Translations under genes and position numbers: made by a program
Source: Acidobacteriota bacterium
Lineage (GTDB): Bacteria > Acidobacteriota > Blastocatellia > Chloracidobacteriales > JADJPF01
Length of the DNA stretch: 64,000 bases
Direction: 5' to 3'
Assembly: GCA_016213785.1 (NCBI GenBank)
Contig: JACQZQ010000119.1
Coordinates: 1-64,000, forward strand
Part shown: positions 55,052 through 64,000 of the stretch, piece by piece
Numbering within the stretch: the first letter of the stretch is position 1
Layout of the letters: each line of letters opens with the position of its first letter
Notes under the pieces: model-generated
Database searches by the model: none
The model's input: only the letters and a program-made list of their open reading frames with translations
What the model was told of the DNA's origin: nothing

Positions 55052-56655
55052 TTAGCCTCCTTTTCTAGTAAAGAAGCCTCTCCAACACGTTTAACTAAAC
55101 CTGTACTTGGAGTTAGAGTTAATTGTAGGCGGCGAAAATCAATTTGGATACGACAATGATATAAAAAATCTCCACCTAAAATTCCTTGTTGCTCAAAACC
55201 TGCTTGTTCATTTATACGTGAAAGATTAAGTATTGGCATACGCATATTCTCGCGTAATAAATCTATAATTTGTACTTTACCTAGCATTAACTTAACATTT
55301 TCTGTAAAACCAGCGGCTCCTATTACTTTAACTGTATCTTTAAGGATTTTGCTTTCCCATTTTTGGGCATCAACTATGTCATGGGAAATTACTGTACTTG
55401 TCGCACCAGAATCAAAAATAAAATTTAAGGTCAATTCATCATTTATTTTGCCTTCTACACTAATTAAACCACTTTCTGTTGTACGAAAAGGAACAACTGT
55501 TGAGTTAGCGGCAGGTGTTACAGTTTCTTTATTCTCTTTAGAATCTTCATCTGGTATAACTAGCTCTAGTTCATTAGCTTTATAGTCCATTGTCATTAAA
55601 AAATTACCTAATAAAGAAAGCCCTAGATAACCATCTGCTATATCTTCAGCTTTAGCAGTAGAAGGAGCATGAACTTTACGAATATAGGTAGGAACAAGAG
55701 AAATTTTTATATCTCCTATTTGCATTTCATCTATTAAACCATAAACTATTGAAAAAGCCCCTTCACCTCCAACAGCACGGGCTTCACCTCCACGAGCAAT
55801 CTCTTTTACCCCTATTTTAGCGGCGGCTTCAGGAGAAATTACACAAAGCCCTGCACCTGTATCAATAACAAATCTAAGTGTTTCCTTACCATTAACTTTT
55901 ACTTGTAAATATGGCCGTCTAAGTTTGATGTCTAGAGGAATACTGCTAGATTTACCACGTACTTGATAAAGATGAGTATTACCTAAATAGCTATAAAACC
56001 TTATTACACCTTCAATTCTTGCTCTACGGTCAATATCAGTTTTAGGGGAATTTTGTAAAAATTGGCGTAGTGCCTCAGATGCTTCCTTAAAAAACTCTTG
56101 CCGTGAAGCAGCACGAGCTAAAATCAACCAATAATCCCCTTCTGATGGGCGAATATAAGTAGCTAGTCTTAGTTTTTGATAGGCTTCAGCAGTACGGCTT
56201 TCATAAAGATCAATTTCTGCACTAGAAGCTAGAGCAAGATCATCACGTTGGTTAAATTGTAGGGCATAAAGCAGTTGATCGCTTGCCCTATCTACATAAC
56301 CTGAACGTAAAAGCGCAGTGCCAACAATAGCACGGGCACGAGCGTTTTTTGTATCTAGCTCTAGAACCTTAATACCTGCTTCAAAGGCAGCATTTAAGTT
56401 TCGTCTTTTTAAGTAAGCCGTTGCTAAACCAATATATGCTTTTACATCTTTAGTGTCTTTACTAATAATTTGTTGGTAAAGGTCTTCTGCAATATCAAAA
56501 TTACCTTTATCCATCTCTTGTTGAGCTTTTCTATGCAGTTTTTCATCACCAGCCGCATAACTTGAGCTTGATGTAAAAAATAATATTAGCACTATTACTA
56601 GGCTAGTGAGTAGATGTGAACTTAGAGAAATGAAAGTTTGGTATTTATCTTTCAT
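55048..56655 (-). CDS. TPR protein with two retropepsin-like aspartyl protease domains
   Basis: A 535-residue exported protein. It has a signal peptide (about 1-35, ending SSYAAG) and TPR-like repeats (about 37-210). The first aspartyl-protease-like domain (about 248-365) has D265-T-G in FVIDTGAGLCVISPEAA, and the second (about 395-530) has D415-S-G in FIFDSGATSTVISH. Each domain also has a flap-like segment and a GGEGAFSIVYG-like or GAAGF turn. Retropepsin-like bacterial enzymes normally act as dimers of single domains, so this is an internal duplication with a TPR scaffold. It overlaps the PIN gene by four bases (GTGA). Confidence 0.85.
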   Translation of the reverse strand: MKDKYQTFISLSSHLLTSLVIVLILFFTSSSSYAAGDEKLHRKAQQEMDKGNFDIAEDLYQQIISKDTKDVKAYIGLATAYLKRRNLNAAFEAGIKVLELDTKNARARAIVGTALLRSGYVDRASDQLLYALQFNQRDDLALASSAEIDLYESRTAEAYQKLRLATYIRPSEGDYWLILARAASRQEFFKEASEALRQFLQNSPKTDIDRRARIEGVIRFYSYLGNTHLYQVRGKSSSIPLDIKLRRPYLQVKVNGKETLRFVIDTGAGLCVISPEAAAKIGVKEIARGGEARAVGGEGAFSIVYGLIDEMQIGDIKISLVPTYIRKVHAPSTAKAEDIADGYLGLSLLGNFLMTMDYKANELELVIPDEDSKENKETVTPAANSTVVPFRTTESGLISVEGKINDELTLNFIFDSGATSTVISHDIVDAQKWESKILKDTVKVIGAAGFTENVKLMLGKVQIIDLLRENMRMPILNLSRINEQAGFEQQGILGGDFLYHCRIQIDFRRLQLTLTPSTGLVKRVGEASLLEKEAK

Positions 56656-56692
56656 AAATATTTCCCCCGATATTTGAAAATAGCCCCCGCCG

Positions 56693-57361
56693 CTATTTCA
56701 AAATCTCACCAGTCTTATTAGACCACAAAAGTAAATCTAACTCATCAAAATTTATTTCTATTTCTTCAGCAAAATTTCTTAACTTTTCCTCTAGAGCTAT
56801 ATATTTTTTCTTTGTAGTTGGTGGTTTTGGATCATCAATTATTGATAGCTCATGTAAACTACGTAATATATGTTTATCTAATATTGCATACCCAATGTAG
56901 CCAATATTACGCAAAAAATGACTAGCTTCTTTATATCCAATACCTTTAATACCAGGGTTAGCAGCAAAAAAATCTCTACGCTCTTCTTTGTCTTTTAAGC
57001 TTAAGAGTTTTGCCCTTATTTCTAAGTTACAGTGTTCTTTTAAGTAATTGCGCGTATGTATAATATAACGGCTACGTTCACGAGCATAGCGATGAGCACC
57101 AGTAATTGAGTTTAGGATATCTGTTTCAGAACCATTTATTAACACACTACTTACTTTTTGGATGCAATTAAGTCCCATTTTTGCGCTTGCGCCTGCGGTA
57201 AAAATGCAAAAAACTAATTCTTCAAATAATTTAGCATCTGTTGCCTTATGATAAATGGCTTGGAATTCGGCTAAACGAGCCTTAATAGCTGATTGTTTAA
57301 CTAAATAACTTGCTTTTAAGCTATCAATACTAATAGTGATTGGTTGTGCTTTATTAGTCAT
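56693..57361 (-). CDS. ogg: N-glycosylase/DNA lyase (Ogg2-like)
   Basis: A 222-residue HhH-GPD glycosylase of the Ogg2 class, which removes 8-oxoguanine and cleaves the backbone. The helix-hairpin-helix segment reads GIKGIGYKEASHFLRNIGYI, with the catalytic lysine (K) in GYKEAS and the aspartate in ILDKHILR. Length is right for the class. I start at the third in-frame ATG-type codon (MTNKAQP); longer starts at 57370 or a TTG at 57397 are possible but fall in or beyond an inverted repeat at 57367-57388. Confidence 0.85.
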   Translation of the reverse strand: MTNKAQPITISIDSLKASYLVKQSAIKARLAEFQAIYHKATDAKLFEELVFCIFTAGASAKMGLNCIQKVSSVLINGSETDILNSITGAHRYARERSRYIIHTRNYLKEHCNLEIRAKLLSLKDKEERRDFFAANPGIKGIGYKEASHFLRNIGYIGYAILDKHILRSLHELSIIDDPKPPTTKKKYIALEEKLRNFAEEIEINFDELDLLLWSNKTGEILK

Positions 57362-57366
57362 AATAA

Positions 57367-57388
57367 CCATTCTAATTTTATAGAATGG
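57367..57388 (-). promoter_or_regulatory. Inverted repeat at the ogg 5' end
   Basis: A perfect 8-bp dyad CCATTCTA / TAGAATGG around ATTTTA. On the minus strand its 3' arm contains an in-frame ATG at 57370, nine bases before the chosen start. A folded RNA would hide that region, and on DNA it could be an operator. Either possibility is uncertain. Confidence 0.4.
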
Positions 57389-57596
57389 AGGTGTCAAACC
57401 TACAAAATATTTAATATAAAGATTAGGAGATAATAGGATTTTTTAGTCTACACCCTATCTACATCCTAAAAAACTCTATAACTCTATAACTCTACTAGCG
57501 TCTAAGGATGTTGACAGGTAAAGTAAAAAGTCTAGAATTATTTTAAGTATCGACGCTTAAACTAAAATTTTTCAAGTGATTTGAGGTTTTTAACAA

Positions 57597-59207
57597 ATGT
57601 TCTCGAATTTTTTGCTCAACTTTCTAGCAGAGAGCAATGAGCCTTTTTACCACCCCTCTATTCCTGTATTACCTGGTTTAGAAAAATTTGCCCAAACTAA
57701 TAATATTAGCTTCCTTGCCACTTTAGACACCTTTGATCTAATATTTATTTCGCTCTATTTTGGTATTCTTTTTATTCTATCCTTATATGGATTTTATAGA
57801 CTTAAATTAGTCTATACATTTTTTCGTTATCTTAAATATGCCCCTAAACCTAAAAGTGAGTTTGTAAAATTACCTAAAATAACTATTCAATTACCGCTTT
57901 TCAATGAGCTTTATGTAGTAGAAAGACTTATAGCAGCAACAACAGAAATAGATTATCCTCGTGAGCTTTTAGAGATCCAAGTTTTAGATGATTCAACAGA
58001 TGAGACAGTAGAAATTGCAGCTAAAGTGGTAAAAGAGTATCGTGAAAAAGGCTTTGATATTTCTTATATTCACCGAACAAATCGAACAGGATTTAAGGCA
58101 GGAGCCTTAGAAGCAGGACTAAAAATAGCTAAAGGCGAGTTTATAGCTGTTTTTGACGCAGATTTTCTACCAACAAAAGATTGCTTAAAAAAGATGATTC
58201 ACTTTTTTACTGATGAAAAAATTGGTATGGTGCAAATGCGTTGGAGTCATATAAATGGAGATTATAGCCTACTAACAAAAATTCAATCTATTATGTTAGA
58301 TGGACATTTTGTTGTAGAACAAATGGCTCGTAATCGCTCTGGTAGCTTTTTTAATTTTAATGGTACGGCAGGAATGTGGCGACGCGAGGCTATTGAGCAT
58401 TCTGGGGGTTGGCAACACGATACATTAACAGAAGATACTGATCTTAGCTATCGTGCTCAATTAATGGGATGGCGCTTTATTTATTTACTAGAAGATTCTG
58501 TTCCAGCAGAATTACCTGTAGAAATAAATGCTTTTAAGGCACAACAACGTCGCTGGGCAAAAGGCTTAATCCAGGTAGCAAAAAAACTATTAGGTAGAAT
58601 TATTAGAAATCCTAACCTGCCTACAAGAGTAAAAGTCGAACTGTTTTTCCGCTTAACTAACAATATTGCTGCCCCACTAATGATATTACTAGCATTACTA
58701 CACTTACCTGTATTAATTGTTAGATATAATCAAGGCTTTTTCCATCTTCTACTTTTTGATGTACCAATTCTTTTATTTTCCTCAATATCAGTAATTGCTT
58801 TTTATGGTTCTGCACAATACTATTTACATCCTACAAGCTGGAAATCTCGCTTAAAGTATCTTCCTTTAGTTATGGGAATGGGAATAGGTCTTACTTTTAG
58901 TAATGCTAGAGCCGTGCTAGAAGCTTTACTAGGTGTTGAATCGTCTTTTGTACGTACTCCTAAGTATAAAGTAGAGCAAAATAGTGATAGCTGGTTAGCT
59001 CAAGCTATGAAGTATAGACGTAGCAAAGGATTAATTCCTTATTTAGAAGTTTTAACAGCTATTTATTTTGCTTTTACAATTTATTATGCCTTTTCTCGTT
59101 CAATTTATGGCACAATTCCTTTTCTCTTTATTTTTCTTTTCGGTTACGCTTATGCAGGAACAATGTCTATGTTCCAATCTTCTTGGCAGAGATTGTTTAA
59201 GAAATAA
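57597..59207 (+). CDS. Membrane family 2 glycosyltransferase (cellulose synthase-like)
   Basis: A 536-residue processive-type GT2. One N-terminal helix is at about 47-65, then the catalytic domain with LDDSTDETVEIAAKV, DADFLPTKD (DxD), EDTDLSYRAQLMGWR (TED) and QQRRWAKG (QxxRW); three to five C-terminal helices follow from about 350. The four motifs together mark chain-extending beta-glycan synthases such as mannan or glucan synthases of the CsaB/CslA kind. No PilZ domain or companion genes are near, so the polymer is unknown. The ATG has GAGG 12 bases upstream. Confidence 0.9.
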   Translation: MFSNFLLNFLAESNEPFYHPSIPVLPGLEKFAQTNNISFLATLDTFDLIFISLYFGILFILSLYGFYRLKLVYTFFRYLKYAPKPKSEFVKLPKITIQLPLFNELYVVERLIAATTEIDYPRELLEIQVLDDSTDETVEIAAKVVKEYREKGFDISYIHRTNRTGFKAGALEAGLKIAKGEFIAVFDADFLPTKDCLKKMIHFFTDEKIGMVQMRWSHINGDYSLLTKIQSIMLDGHFVVEQMARNRSGSFFNFNGTAGMWRREAIEHSGGWQHDTLTEDTDLSYRAQLMGWRFIYLLEDSVPAELPVEINAFKAQQRRWAKGLIQVAKKLLGRIIRNPNLPTRVKVELFFRLTNNIAAPLMILLALLHLPVLIVRYNQGFFHLLLFDVPILLFSSISVIAFYGSAQYYLHPTSWKSRLKYLPLVMGMGIGLTFSNARAVLEALLGVESSFVRTPKYKVEQNSDSWLAQAMKYRRSKGLIPYLEVLTAIYFAFTIYYAFSRSIYGTIPFLFIFLFGYAYAGTMSMFQSSWQRLFKK

Positions 59208-59239
59208 CTATTAAACTGACTTCTTAGGATAGGAAAAAT

Positions 59240-60613
59240 ATGCGATCACAAAAAGCTCGTTTTCTGCTTACTCTTACACTTATTTTAGTAAGTTTTTTAT
59301 TATCCGTTAGTTTACCAATAAACTCATCTCAGGCTTGGTCAAAACCTCTAAGAACAACTTTACTAGCAGAGCAACCATTAAGTGAATATAAGTCACGTCG
59401 CCAAAAATTAATGGAAAAAGCAAAAGATGGTATTGTGGTTATAATGGGAGAGGAAGAAGACGATTTAGGAGTAGGGGCTAAGTTTAGACAAAATGATAAC
59501 TTTATGTATCTTACAGGGGTTGAAATACCTACTGGAGTACTAGTATTAGTACCTCATTCTTATCAAGGTGCTAAAGAATGGTTATTTTTACCTGCTCCAA
59601 ACAAGTTTTTTGATCAATGGACTGGGCCACGTCCTCCAATTAATGAAGAAACTGCACAGGCTTTTGGAGTTGAAAAAGTTGCTAGCTTAAATGATTTTCA
59701 AAAAGTAATCACTGAAATTTTAACTAGTGAAGCATTTCAAAAATCAGGTGAAAAGCTTTATACAGTTGTTCCTCCAAGCCCTTATACTAAATTAGTTAGG
59801 GAAGAAAAATTTACTGAGCAAGCACGTAAAATTAAGTCAACTATAAACCTTAATCCTATTGCTCCACTTTTAGCAGATATGCGTATGATTAAGAGTGAGC
59901 CTGAAATATCAATGATTCAACGAGCCATTAATATAACTTCACTAGCTCATTCAGAAGTCATAAAAAGTGTAAAAGCTGGAATATACGAGTATGAGTTAGA
60001 AGGAGCAATATTAGGACAATTTTACCGTAATGGGGCACAAAGGGCTGCGTTTCCTTGTATTGTTGGCTCTGGGCAAAACGCTACTATATTACACTATGAA
60101 AAAAACCGTAAGAAAATAGATAGAGGAGATTTAATAGTAGTAGATATTGGAGCAGAGTATAACTATTATGCTGCGGATATTACTCGAACTTATCCAGCCA
60201 ATGGAAGTTTTAGCCCTCGTCAACGCGAAATTTATCAGTTAGTTTTAGATGCACAAACAGCAGCAGTTAAAGCTTTTAAGTTAGGGGAGTCTACTATGCA
60301 AGAATTGGATGTAGTAGCCCGTAAGACTATGCGCCAAAGTCCGCTAAAAGACTCAAAAGGAAATCCCTTAGATCAATATTTTCCTCATGGTTTAGGGCAT
60401 TTTGTTGGAATGTATGTTCATGATGTAGGAGATTATAGCCGTCCTCTACCTGTTGGAGCAGTAATTACTATTGAACCAGGAATTTACTTACCAGATGAAA
60501 ATATTGGGGTTCGTATTGAAGACGACTATTTAGTAACCAAAAACGGGCTAGTGAAACTATCTAGCAATATTCCTAGTGATCCTGCTGAGATAGAAAAATT
60601 AATGGCAAAATAA
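59240..60613 (+). CDS. Xaa-Pro aminopeptidase (M24), exported
   Basis: A 457-residue M24 peptidase with an N-terminal signal peptide (about 1-32). The N-terminal aminopeptidase-P domain spans about 45-215. The catalytic pita-bread domain has metal ligands in VVDIGAEYNYYAADITRTYP (two Asp), PHGLGHFVGMYVHDVG (His), TIEPGIYLP (Glu) and VRIEDDYLVT (Glu). It cleaves N-terminal residues before proline; the signal peptide places it in the periplasm or outside. It lies 32 bases after the GT2 and may share its transcript. Confidence 0.92.
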   Translation: MRSQKARFLLTLTLILVSFLLSVSLPINSSQAWSKPLRTTLLAEQPLSEYKSRRQKLMEKAKDGIVVIMGEEEDDLGVGAKFRQNDNFMYLTGVEIPTGVLVLVPHSYQGAKEWLFLPAPNKFFDQWTGPRPPINEETAQAFGVEKVASLNDFQKVITEILTSEAFQKSGEKLYTVVPPSPYTKLVREEKFTEQARKIKSTINLNPIAPLLADMRMIKSEPEISMIQRAINITSLAHSEVIKSVKAGIYEYELEGAILGQFYRNGAQRAAFPCIVGSGQNATILHYEKNRKKIDRGDLIVVDIGAEYNYYAADITRTYPANGSFSPRQREIYQLVLDAQTAAVKAFKLGESTMQELDVVARKTMRQSPLKDSKGNPLDQYFPHGLGHFVGMYVHDVGDYSRPLPVGAVITIEPGIYLPDENIGVRIEDDYLVTKNGLVKLSSNIPSDPAEIEKLMAK

Positions 60614-60631
60614 CTTTAGAAGCTAGAAAGC

Positions 60632-60660
60632 AAACGTACTAATAGTTAGTTAGTACGTTT
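60632..60660. terminator. Hairpin at the convergent end of the M24 and beta-helix genes
   Basis: An 11-bp stem AAACGTACTAA (60632-60642) and TTAGTACGTTT (60650-60660) around TAGTTAG. Its right arm enters the last codons of the minus-strand gene. The T-run is weak in both directions, so it is a moderate terminator candidate. Confidence 0.5.
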
Positions 60661-61398
60661 ACGCCTAGTAATAACTTTATGGTTACGAGTAGAAGCTTTT
60701 TTAATTTGTTGAATTGGTTCAATTAATTCAGTTTCCTTATTTATAATAATTGGTTTTTCTTCTTTTAGCTCAAAATTTTCTATAGGTGATAAAACATCTG
60801 ATAGTGATAAGACTTTATCTTTTAAGTGCAGAGCTAAACTATGGCTATAGCGCTCTGCTAAAATCTCATCCTCAGCTAAATCAAAAACATAATCTCTAAA
60901 ATTACGCCGCATAAGTTCATCAATAATTTCATTTGACTGATTAGGAGCAAATAATTTGCAAGGATTACCAATCACAATATGTTGTATAGGAACTAGAGTT
61001 TCTGGAGGCAGGTGGGTTTGAATATGGACAATCGCACCTATTGACACTGCGGCATTACGCCCTACAATAGACCCATTAAAGACTGTTGCGCTAGAACCAA
61101 CAAAAGCACGGTAATGAAGAGTAGCACCACAAACATAAGCATTAGCGCCTACTAAAACATAATCTTCTAAAATACAAGGAAAAGACCTTGTACGGCCACC
61201 AGCGCCACGAATTACAGCATTTTCCATAACAACTACACCGCGACCTATTTTTACTGGTGCACCTTCAGCAGTGATAACTGCACCATAAAGTATTCTTGCA
61301 TTTGGGCCTATGGTAACATCCCCAGAAATAACAGCATTAGGAGCAATATAAGCTGAAGGATCTATCTTAGGCTGTTTTCCATCATATTCTATAATCAT
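60646..61398 (-). CDS. Gamma-carbonic-anhydrase-like left-handed beta-helix protein
   Basis: A 250-residue hexapeptide-repeat protein of the gamma-carbonic anhydrase/PaaY class. Hexapeptides run from PKIDPSAYIAPNAVISGDV to about residue 160, with histidines in ATLHYRAFVGSSAT and AIVHIQTHLPPE that may be metal ligands. An alpha-helical part follows (NEIIDELMRRNF) and a disordered basic tail ends KVITRRKRTN. It could be a carbonic anhydrase or an acyltransferase; the long basic tail is unusual for the family. Confidence 0.85.
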   Translation of the reverse strand: MIIEYDGKQPKIDPSAYIAPNAVISGDVTIGPNARILYGAVITAEGAPVKIGRGVVVMENAVIRGAGGRTRSFPCILEDYVLVGANAYVCGATLHYRAFVGSSATVFNGSIVGRNAAVSIGAIVHIQTHLPPETLVPIQHIVIGNPCKLFAPNQSNEIIDELMRRNFRDYVFDLAEDEILAERYSHSLALHLKDKVLSLSDVLSPIENFELKEEKPIIINKETELIEPIQQIKKASTRNHKVITRRKRTN

Positions 61399-61483
61399 TT
61401 ATATTCCTCAATAAGATAAAAATTTTTTATTTTTAGGATTTTATCCTTTGTTTTAAATTACCTTAAATTTCTAGCAAAATAAA

Positions 61484-63463
61484 CTACTCTGTTGTAAGTC
61501 GAAAAACCCCTATAGCAACTTCTAAATCCTTAGATTGTAATAAAACCTCTCGGCTAGCAGTAGAAAGTTGTTCTGAGAGTCTAGTATTACGTTCTGCTGC
61601 TGATTGAACACGTTCAACAGATTTAACAATTTCTGCTGTAGAAATAGATTGCTCTTGGCTAGCAGCTTGGATTTCATGAGTAACAATAGTTAATTCTTGA
61701 GTAGCTTTTAATATTGCTTCTGTACCAACAGATTGTTCAATAATTACTCCATCAATATAGTTTGATGTAGTAGAAACACTATCAACAACTACTTCTATTT
61801 GAGAAAGTGCTGAAACTACTTTACTAGATTGGGTTAAACCTTCGTTAACTAAATCTGTAGAGAGTCCCATTTGTTTGGCAGCTTGAGCAACGTCTTTTTG
61901 TACACCTGCAATTAAAGCTCCTATTTCTTCAGCAGATTCAGTTGTTCTTTCTGAGAGCTTGCGTACTTCTTCAGCGACAACACCAAAGCCTAAACCATGC
62001 TGACCTGCACGAGCAGCTTCGATAGCTGCGTTTAAGGCTAAGAGGTTTGTTTGTTCTGCAATAGAATTAATAACTTCAACAATTCTACCAATAGCAGCAG
62101 CATGTTCACCTAGCCCATAAATTGTATCTGCTGTGCTATTAATTGATTTATGAATTTCCCTTATTCCATTAGAAGCTTGTCCCACAGACTCTATACCATC
62201 TTTAACTACTCCTCTAGCAGAACTAACCAATTGTGTAAGATCTTTAGTTCCAGCAGCAATTCTCTGCATACGAGTAGACATTTGTTGAATAGAAGTAGTA
62301 GTTTCACTAACGCTAGAGGCTTGAGCCTCAACACTGTTAGCAATTAAACGGATATTGGTAGAGAGTTCTTCTACAACTGAGGCCATATCTTGTACAGCAG
62401 CAGCAACCGTTTCAGTATCTTTTTGTAATTGTTGGCCTGATTTAGCTAAAGTATTAGAAACTTCTTTTACCTGATTAGAGGATATTTTTACTTTACTTGC
62501 AACAGTCCTTAAAAACTGTAGCATTTTCTTAAATGCTTCTCCAAAAGTATCAGTAGCAGACTGAGTTTCTATTTGTAAGCTAAGATCACCATCAGCAATT
62601 TTATCTGCTACTCTAGCAGCCTGTTTTAAGTAATTAATTACTTGATTCATACTTTCAGCAAGATTTCCAATTTCATCTTTTCTATTTTTTAATTCAGTAA
62701 CTTCTATAAGATTTCCCTTTGCTAATTCTGAAGTAGTGTTAACTAAAGCATTCATTGGTTTTATCAAGGTATGTTTATTTATTAACCAACTAACAAAAGC
62801 AAGTAAGCTAAAACCTGAAATTATAAATAGAGCTACATACCAAACTAGTTGAGAGAGTTCTGATTCTGCTTTAGCAACAGGAACTACGACTTCTAATACT
62901 CCGCGAACATCACCAATTTTCCAGTCTTTTTTAGGTGATTCTGGGTGGCTGTTATGGCAATCAACACAGGATTTTTTCATTACATCGGCTACGGCATAGC
63001 GTAGAGAAAGCTCGCCATTAACATTTTCTAGTCGATAAAAAGGCTCTTTAGGTTTTTGTTCTAAACTAGTTAAGGCTTGTTGTTGAAAATCATCATATTT
63101 TTCATCTTTTCTATTAGGAAAAGGATAGCGACTATATAAACGTAGCTGGCTACCTGGATAGGTTTGAGCAATTTTTTCCCCTAGAGCTTTTACAAAAGTG
63201 GCTGGTAGAGGCAAAGTATCACGGCGAGATTCATAATCATAATTAACTTTAAGACCTGCCTCTTTAGCTCGTGTTACAATTTCTTCGCTATAGAAAGTTC
63301 TTAATGTATCTACCTGTAAAGTTAAAGTTTCAGCAGCTTGAAGTTTTATAATTTCTACACTACGGGTTTTAGTGTAAAAAAGTAGAACTAAAGATAGAGC
63401 AACAACTACGCCACCTAAAAGCATAATTAGTAGTTGTTTATTTTGGATTGAATTTATTGCCAT
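61484..63463 (-). CDS. Methyl-accepting chemotaxis protein with heme-motif sensor domain
   Basis: A 659-residue chemoreceptor. TM1 is at about 11-30, and the periplasmic sensor (about 31-203) belongs to the Tll0287/DUF3365 type with a C166-V-D-C169-H170 motif for covalent heme. TM2 is at about 205-228, HAMP at about 229-285, and the methyl-accepting signalling domain from about 330 has the hairpin tip [20 protein letters not shown]. It probably senses redox or gas ligands via heme. A cheW gene is just upstream on the same strand, so the pair belongs to a chemosensory cluster that continues to the right. Confidence 0.92.
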   Translation of the reverse strand: MAINSIQNKQLLIMLLGGVVVALSLVLLFYTKTRSVEIIKLQAAETLTLQVDTLRTFYSEEIVTRAKEAGLKVNYDYESRRDTLPLPATFVKALGEKIAQTYPGSQLRLYSRYPFPNRKDEKYDDFQQQALTSLEQKPKEPFYRLENVNGELSLRYAVADVMKKSCVDCHNSHPESPKKDWKIGDVRGVLEVVVPVAKAESELSQLVWYVALFIISGFSLLAFVSWLINKHTLIKPMNALVNTTSELAKGNLIEVTELKNRKDEIGNLAESMNQVINYLKQAARVADKIADGDLSLQIETQSATDTFGEAFKKMLQFLRTVASKVKISSNQVKEVSNTLAKSGQQLQKDTETVAAAVQDMASVVEELSTNIRLIANSVEAQASSVSETTTSIQQMSTRMQRIAAGTKDLTQLVSSARGVVKDGIESVGQASNGIREIHKSINSTADTIYGLGEHAAAIGRIVEVINSIAEQTNLLALNAAIEAARAGQHGLGFGVVAEEVRKLSERTTESAEEIGALIAGVQKDVAQAAKQMGLSTDLVNEGLTQSSKVVSALSQIEVVVDSVSTTSNYIDGVIIEQSVGTEAILKATQELTIVTHEIQAASQEQSISTAEIVKSVERVQSAAERNTRLSEQLSTASREVLLQSKDLEVAIGVFRLTTE

Positions 63464-63658
63464 AGAGTCACTCTTTCTGTAAGTTAAGTTCCTAGCAATA
63501 AGAGTAAAGCACTTTATATGCTGTAATTTAGTAGTATAGGGTATTAGCTATTATTTAAGATTAGTGAATTATGATAATAATGTAAAATCTAAGGCAGGTC
63601 TTATTATCAAATCATGAAATATTTCACTTAGCTAGTACCTCTATTTAGCCAATATTTA

Positions 63659-64000
63659 TTAACTAGCATCTATTTGACCATAGAGGCTTTTTATTAGATC
63701 ATCTAATCTACCTACTTCTTGAGCGCTAAGCACACGACCTAAATCGAGTAAAACAATTAAGCGCTCATTATGTTTAACCACCCCAGTAATATAACCAGCA
63801 CCTGCATCACTAATTAGCTCTGGTGGTGGGCCGATGCTTTCACTAGCAACACGAACTACTTCTGAAGCAACATCAACTATCATTCCCATTAATTTATTAT
63901 CTAATTCTAAGATAATAATCCTAGTAGTTTTTTCACGATATGATGTAAGTTTTACGTGGAGTCGTTTTCTCATATCAATAACTGTGACTATTTTGCCACG
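63659..64000 (-). CDS. cheW: CheW chemotaxis coupling protein, N-terminus missing
   Basis: The frame is open at the right edge of the window; the nine codons after the edge (RGKIVTVID) join directly to MRKRLHVKL, which is the CheW pattern of RG-x-V-x-P-V-x-D-L-R. So the internal ATG at 63973 is not the true start. The rest matches CheW (IILELDNKLMGMIVDVASEV, ITGVVKHNERLIVLLDLGRVL). CheW links receptors to CheA. It is followed after 195 bases by the heme-motif receptor gene. Confidence 0.88.
   Translation of the reverse strand, partial: RGKIVTVIDMRKRLHVKLTSYREKTTRIIILELDNKLMGMIVDVASEVVRVASESIGPPPELISDAGAGYITGVVKHNERLIVLLDLGRVLSAQEVGRLDDLIKSLYGQIDAS

Noticed and set aside
1-64000. tRNA or rRNA genes and CRISPR arrays
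   Set aside because: I looked for a TTC-region/acceptor pattern and for regularly spaced repeats and saw none; a covariance-model search would be needed to exclude a tRNA fully.

Overview
The window is AT-rich, densely coded bacterial DNA with no rRNA, tRNA, CRISPR array, complete insertion sequence or phage block that I can see. Several families point to an Acidobacteriota-like organism, perhaps Blastocatellia-like. These are a VWFA-related protein of the type common in Acidobacteria (46630-48972), a DUF1501/DUF1549-DUF1553 pair (3352-6663), an ECF sigma factor with a FecR-type anti-sigma fusion, and a large PDZ/membrane/GAF Ser/Thr kinase. KDO-pathway and heptosyltransferase-type genes suggest a Gram-negative envelope. 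The taxonomic assignment is inference from gene content.

Layout. 1-2174: the 3' end of an RHS polymorphic toxin with two candidate immunity genes. 2370-8301: a fatty-acid hydroxylase-like membrane enzyme, the DUF1549/DUF1501 operon and a GAF histidine kinase, all on the minus strand. 8603-12327: an Hsp70-TPR fusion overlapping a divergent UvrD-like ATPase by 4 bp. 12933-16105: an ECF sigma factor overlapping a zinc-finger/FecR anti-sigma fusion and closed by a strong terminator. 16174-19778: a four-gene ABC exporter block with two ATPase-permease pairs. 19930-27095: envelope and transport genes, namely a Trm112-like zinc ribbon, a GT9, a Uma2 nuclease, a nucleoside-type ABC permease pair without its ATPase, a DUF2085 protein, a sugar-nucleotide epimerase and kdsD. 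27104-33232: small metabolic and regulatory genes (isochorismatase, cupin, cyclic-nucleotide PDE-like MBL, sirtuin, FHA protein, ScfR/RamB-like regulator).

33679-45435: a UbiG-like methyltransferase with two membrane proteins, an AIM24-family protein, a pilin-like protein, a small secreted protein, a 59-codon gene, cstA, a DnaC-like loader, a methyltransferase, a GT2 and a GH57 glucanotransferase. 45669-51964: a tandem universal stress protein, the VWA protein and the large kinase. 52155-57361: pepA, smpB, a toxin-antitoxin-like pair coupled to a TPR/double-retropepsin protein, and an Ogg-type glycosylase. 57597-64000: a membrane GT2, an M24 aminopeptidase, a left-handed beta-helix protein, a heme-motif chemoreceptor and a truncated cheW.

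The best candidates for undescribed biology are the Hsp70-TPR plus UvrD-like pair, the RHS toxin tip with its immunity genes, the double-aspartyl-protease/PIN/small-protein operon, and the UbiG-like/His-rich membrane protein pair. Several start codons were moved because the obvious longer frame began at a TTG that is itself part of, or lies upstream of, the Shine-Dalgarno sequence.
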